Shown here in pieces: positions 59,354 to 64,000 of a stretch of 64,000 nt of DNA. The stretch comes from Adiantum capillus-veneris (taxonomy: Eukaryota; Streptophyta; Polypodiopsida; Polypodiales; Pteridaceae): assembly GCA_014529385.2 (NCBI GenBank), contig CM043954.1:93359247-93423246 (forward strand), given 5' to 3'. The notes beneath the pieces are model-generated. The model had not been told where the DNA came from, searched no databases, and saw only the letters and a program-made list of their open reading frames with translations. The stretch's first letter is position 1, and the number at the start of each line of letters is the position of its first letter. The translations under genes and the position numbers were made by a program.

Positions 59354-60694
59354 ATGGTGGCTAGAAGCTATGGACCAATTTTCATAGGCGAGGAGGGCCC
59401 CAACGAGTGGATGTCGAATTTCGAGATGTATATGCTATCGTTGCATATGCCCAACGAGGATAGCAAAATGCAAACATTTCCATTGGTGAATGCATGGGAA
59501 AGCTAAAGTTTGGTATGAAGCTTTGGAAGGCGAACCGAGGCAAGCATGGCCGGCTCTACGGGCAAGATTTCTTCACAACTTTTGCAAGGAGGCGTCCCCG
59601 GTCAAGATGGATGCGAAGCTGAAGGCGCTTAAAAAAGATGTAAGTGAAGAGTTCAATTTTTTTGGGTCATTTTGAAGAGTGTTGGGTAGAATTAGCGGCA
59701 ACCATGAAATTGGCTAATGGGGATTACTTTAAGCTGGACAAATTCATGGCGTGTCTGCACCCTAAGGTGAGAGAAAAGGTCGATTTTGAAAGCCCAAAAA
59801 ATTACAATGGTGTAGTAGAAATTGCATGATCAAAGAGCAGAAAGATAAAGAAAAAGATAGAGTAGGGTGTGTCGGGCTACGTGATGCCCCCTTCAACCGC
59901 AGAGTGCGAGGGAGGCTATGCACAAAGAAAATAATGGAAATCGAGGTGTAGCCGTTGTGCCGCAAAATTGGGTACGTACAGTACAAGATTTGTCTGAGAA
60001 GATGCACGAAATGTGGCTAAGCGTGATGGATAGAGGACAGCCAAGAGGAGCAAGGGGCAGGGCAAGGCCACTGCTAGGTAGGTGCTACAATTATGTACCT
60101 GATTGTCCTTAGCCACCAAGAGAGAGAGGAGGCATTTACCCGCTGTTTGGTAGAGGTCGAGGTCAAGGGCAGTTCAATTGTCCAAGAGAGCAAGCAGTGG
60201 AAAATCTTGGACATCCGATTCTGCCAAATGGAGGTGAAGTTCCAAGAGTGAATATCATCAGGGTGGATAAGCACGATATCAAAGTTTTGGCCAACAAGAG
60301 GGCAAGAGCAGAGAGAGAGTCAGAGACAGAGGGTGAAACCAGAGCTGACAAGGACAAGGAGAAAGTGTATGAAGGTAGAGAGCAGCCTGAGCCTAGCAAA
60401 AGAAGGAGACGCCACAAAATCAAGGAAGTGGATTTCCAATTAGGACGTGGCTATCCCGAGTACAACCTAGTGAGTGATGTTCAAAATCAGAAAGCAAACA
60501 TTAGTTCTGGTCAGGTGTTAGCTGTAAATCCAAAATTGAGGAGGCAGTGGTCTATGAGTGTTAGCACCAGGCTACCGAGAGCTAAGGGGAATGTGCACAT
60601 AGTACAAAACATGGCTTTGAGGGTAGGTAGCCAAACTGATGTCCTTCCACTGGTGGATGCTGTAACATTTAATGGCCTAATAACTTGTGTGTAG
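59354..60694 (+). pseudogene. Gag polyprotein remnant, plus-strand gypsy-type element
   Basis: From ATG 59354: 'MVARSYGPIFIGEEGPNEWM', 'SNFEMYMLSLHMPNEDSKMQ', frameshift at about 59490, 'GKAKVWYEALEGEPRQAWPA', frameshift at the T7 run near 59657-59663, then 'NGDYFKLDKFMACLHPKVRE'. The capsid pattern matches retrotrans_gag and the minus-strand gag at 14900-15415. Downstream, 'LLGRCYNYVPDCP' may be a ruined knuckle. A basic, acidic-mixed tail follows (60197-60694; 'PEPSKRRRRHKIKEVDFQLG'). The remnant is not functional. Confidence 0.8.
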
Positions 60695-62160
60695 CGGAAA
60701 TTAGCATGAACATAGTGGGCATTTCATTAGAATAGATTCCTAATGAGAATTACAAGAGTGCTTGGGTGGAGAGAGCAACAAAAAGCATAACACCTAGTTA
60801 GATAGCATCAAAAATACTTTCAAAAGAGGGATTTTCTCCCATCAAGAGAGACATTGTACAATACAATTCTTTGTGTTCCTTCAAGACTAGCTAGTGCAAT
60901 GAAGATGGAAGCTTCATGCACTAAGAAAAACACTTAATCAAACACAACTTGAATTATCCCCATTCTCAGACCCAAGACCTCACACACCTTCGAAGATGGT
61001 GAGAGCTAGCAGGGTATGAGAGTAGATTGAGAGGAAGAAGGAGTATCTTACGAGAAAGATGTACATCTCCTCACATAATCACTCATATTAGCATAGCTTA
61101 GCTTAGTAATTAGCTTGGTAGAGAAGATGAGCATGCATTGAAGCTTGGCTCTTGGTTGGATTTGCATCCACATGCCAAGAGAGTGTTGATGTAGGCTTCT
61201 ATCTCACAAGCTTGGAGTAGGTGATGAGCTGTCCATTAAAGCTTGGGAGGAGATAGAGTATTCTTTCTTCACACATGGTCCAGTGTGAGTGTGAGTGTGA
61301 GTGTGTCAATGCCAAGCAAAAATCAGCCCCCTCTCTCTCTTGGGCGAGCCCTTCCTGCTAAATTGGTCTGGCTTTTGCCTCATTGGACCTCCCCAAGTCA
61401 AGCCAATGGGTGTTAAGCAACATAAGTGATAGCCTTCTGACATGTGTCCCCCTTTCCCCTTTTGTGAGAGCTTTAGGTAATTAAATAATTAAACTAAACT
61501 CTCATTGGACCCCTTTGCCTCCTGGCCAATAGGAATCAGGCAAGCCATTGGGCTCCTGAATGCTCATTGGACCCCTTGGGAGACTGCCCAATAGTCTTCT
61601 AGGAGACTTAATTCTCATTGGTTTCTTTTATTAAATGTTTTTAAATTAATTAAACTAGATTTACTCTAGCTTAATTCTCATTGGTCCACTTCAAGGGTCA
61701 TCCAATAGAAATTGGGCACACCTTGTGGACATCTGGCCTAGGGAGCTGACATGTGTCCCTCATTCCCTTTGTGTAAAGGGAGCCTGTGTGTGTGTGTGTG
61801 TGGATTTCTCTCTCATCCCCTACCTTTAGGGCTCGCCCCCTCCCATGTAGGGATGTGCAAAGACTTTTAGGGCACACACAAAGCATCCAATTTTCCCTAG
61901 GGTTGACCTTTGGACACAACCTTTGAATTTTGGAACCTTAGCATTTTGGAAGTCTTAATGGGCTGAACCTTAGGGTCGTTTTAGCCCATTGTTGCACATG
62001 GATCTTTTGAGATGGCCCCCCCTTTGGATCCCTATTTTCCCTCCTTTGGATCCCTACTGTGGCCGGTCTGCTAGCTTAACCAATATTCTAGCTTTTTCTC
62101 CCCTGGCCTTCCCCACATTAAATGATCAGTTTAATATGAGAAAATCATTTAGGAGAATTA
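60695..62160. other. Non-coding segment interrupting gag and protease
   Basis: It separates the gag tail from the protease remnant. Between 61495 and 61720, 'ctcattgg' occurs four times, interleaved with 'ccaatag', giving repeated CCAAT/ATTGG motifs. A GT array is at 61781-61801. It could be an inserted solo LTR or spacer; no terminal repeat pair is resolved. Confidence 0.4.
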
Positions 62161-62177
62161 GATATTGATTATTATGA

Positions 62178-62475
62178 CAGATGTTGTTATAGAGAAGAGG
62201 ATGCAAGTACATGCCTATATAGACGGTGGAGCACATGTTTGTGTCATGACAGAAGCATCCATGAAGGAGACATGGACGTTAAGGCGATAGCCAAGTCAAA
62301 TGTGCGCATGAGGATGTCCAACTATACTAAAGCCAGGTGTTTGAATGTGGCTCAGGATGTAAAGGTCAAGTGATGAGCATAGAATGCCTGATAGAAGTTT
62401 TTTTAATGAAGGGAGGGGACAATGCTTATCCAATCATTTTGGGTAGGCCATGGCTTTTGGCTATTAGGAAATATG
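62178..62475 (+). pseudogene. Aspartic protease remnant following gag
   Basis: 'IEKRMQVHAYIDGGAHVCVM' carries the D-[STG]-G-A active-site block (here D-G-G-A). After two frame breaks 'YPIILGRPWLLAIRKYDVAK' is the 'iiLGrPwL' C-terminal block of gypsy-type proteases. It is oriented like gag at 59354, consistent with one dismantled element. No RT follows; a GA array and a copia LTR lie immediately to the right. Confidence 0.7.
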
Positions 62476-62499
62476 ACGTAGCTAAGTAGGTAATTGAGT

Positions 62500-62546
62500 A
62501 GATTACTTAATGGAGAGAGATAATCTAGACACACAAGAGATTATAG

Positions 62547-62623
<77 letters not shown>

Positions 62624-63234
62624 CACAATATACGTGGTTCACCCAATGTGGGCTACGTCCACGGGAAAGCAGCCATTCAATGGCTTTAGTACTTCAAAAC
62701 AAGAAGTAGGTTACAAAGGGATTATACCCTTAATAGAGCTCCCACTTTGCTTCACTTTCACCACCTCACACCCACCTTGTTGCATCAAATTCACACTATG
62801 AAATGTGTGTAGAAATGGCCGTCTTTTATAGGCCAAAAGGGCTGTCCTCTCTCATGAGAGGCAGCAATGTGTAGCCACCCTTGTGTAGATAAGTTCAAGT
62901 CGGACCCTCTAATCCGCCCATGTGTGGCCGCCCTTGAGAAGACAAGTCTTTCTTTGAAATCGGCCACCGGCCACCCACCGTTGACTTCCGACCACCCGTC
63001 ACCGGCCAACTGGCCAACCGATCGATCGTTTTTTGACCACTTTTCGGCCGCCGTCTGGCCATAATATTCTGGCAAAAAGGAACATTTGGGCTTGAGACTG
63101 GGGGTGACTGATTTTATTTTCCGGCTAGTTATTTTACTTCAAGCACGATGGCTTCTCCTCATAATGGGGGCCTTACAAATGTGCGTTTTTAACACAAAAA
63201 ATTACAAGGGATAAATCAGGCTCCATACTTAACA
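62500..63234 (-). repeat. Probable 3' LTR of a Ty1/copia element
   Basis: On the minus strand it begins TGTTAAGTATGGAGCC directly after a purine tract (CAAGTGGGAGAT, 63235-63246), the usual copia arrangement. The far edge near 62500 is uncertain, since the other LTR is outside the window. It contains 'tacgtggttcacccaatgtg', a phrase common in plant copia LTRs. Confidence 0.7.
62553..62618. repeat. (GA)n microsatellite, about 66 bp
   Basis: Uninterrupted GA dinucleotides within or at the edge of the copia LTR. Confidence 0.95.
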
Positions 63235-63443
63235 ATCTCCCACTTGGAGACCGATCTCCAAACCAAACCTGTGACTACTTTCCATCCTGACTTCTTATCC
63301 TTGAATGCGGATTGAAGATGAGCAAAAGCTCAAGTTCTCCTTGTTGACCACCCTTGTAAACATGTCTGCAGGATTTTCACTTGTATGGACCTTTCCTAGC
63401 TTTAGTTGTTCCTCTTCCACAAGAGTGCATATGAAGTGATATA

Positions 63444-63995
63444 TCACTCAATGTGATTTGTCCTTGCATGAAAGGCTGAGTTCTTTGCAAGATGGATAGC
63501 GCTTTGGCTATCACTGTACAAGACACAATTGTCTTGTTTGAATCCAAGCTCTTCGAAGAAACTGTGAAGCCACATAATTTCTTCGCTTGCCTCGGTCATT
63601 GCTACATACTCTGCTTCCGTGGTAGAAAGTGAGACCACTTTCTGTAGCTTTGAAGCCTAGCTTACTATTGTGCCTCCAACCGTGAAGACATAGCCAGTAG
63701 TGCTTCTTTGAGTATCTTTGTCACCTGCCATATCTGCATCAGCATACCCTTCTAGAAAAATATCAGTTCCTCCAAAATACAAAGCATTTGTTGTTGTCAC
63801 TTTTAGATACCTAAGTATCCACTTCACAGCTTGCCAATGCTCTTTACCTGGGTTGTCCATGAACCTACTGACAACTCCCACTGCATGTGCAATGTCTGGC
63901 CTTGTCCAGACCATAGCATACATAAGAGAACCTACTGCTACAACATATGGAACTTTAGACATATAGGCTATCTCCTCTTGTGTCTTTGGACACAT
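63444..63995 (-). pseudogene. Ty1/copia RT C-terminus and RNase H (partial, runs off window)
   Basis: The upstream piece (63657-63995) has 'YVVAVGSLMYAMVWTRPDIA', 'HWQAVKWILRYLKVT' and 'EGYADADMAGDKDTQRSTTG' (RNase H first Asp), then 'TIVS' and a stop where 'W' normally stands in 'VSWaSK'. The downstream piece continues in the same frame: 'SKLQKVVSLSTTEAEYVA' and 'CVLYSDSQSAIHLAKN' (Glu and second Asp), ending 'FHARTNHIE'. Apart from the Trp-to-stop change the protein is well kept, suggesting a fairly young copy. The rest of pol lies beyond 64000. Confidence 0.93.
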
Positions 63996-64000
63996 ATCTT

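Overview
The window looks like heterochromatic or intergenic nuclear DNA from a large, retrotransposon-rich land-plant genome, most likely an angiosperm. The evidence is plant L1-type LINEs whose ORF1 has a DUF4283-like domain and CCHC knuckle, a Ty3/gypsy element with a chromodomain-like integrase tail primed by initiator tRNA-Met, a Ty1/copia RT-RNase H, a Tat/Athila-type primer site complementary to tRNA-Asp, long (GA/CT)n tracts and no compact gene order. I cannot name the species. I see no intact host gene, no rRNA or tRNA gene and no CRISPR array. Almost everything recognisable is mobile DNA in some state of decay.

Layout. 1-2 kb: spacer with small tandem duplications. 2.0-4.75 kb: 5'-truncated LINE-1 (minus). 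5.9-10.8 kb: longer LINE-2 (minus) with zf-RVT, RT, endonuclease and truncated ORF1. 10.8-19.2 kb: a long-LTR element (minus; LTR about 1.9-2.3 kb) with gag and an unrecognised coding region but no visible pol, followed by a head-to-head inverted LTR copy. 20-28 kb: spacer with a 96-bp tandem repeat, a 68-nt G run, an intact 442-bp MITE, a 52-nt C run and a possible host-gene exon. 28.56-34.51 kb: a structurally complete 5.96-kb Ty3/gypsy element (minus) with LTRs, PBS, PPT and a near-match target duplication, but broken frames. 35-38.5 kb: rotted Ty3/gypsy pol (minus). 39-43.2 kb: 5' end of a plus-strand Tat/Athila-like element whose leader holds eight copies of a palindrome.

43.2-58.3 kb is a second, diverged direct copy of 8.9-19.96 kb. 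It has gained a 3.58-kb small LTR element (131-bp LTRs) inside the LINE and carries several indels. 59.3-62.5 kb is a plus-strand gag-protease remnant related to the gag at 15 kb. The window ends inside a minus-strand copia element.

The pieces do not form a pathway. They record successive events: LINE insertion, LTR-element arrival, block duplication, then later LTR insertions and expansion of homopolymer tracts. The observations I rate highest are the palindrome array, the pol-less LTR family with a conserved unknown reading frame, the block duplication with its dated nested insertion, and the copy-specific poly-G/poly-C expansions. All comparisons were made by eye; identities and boundaries are approximate unless single bases are given.
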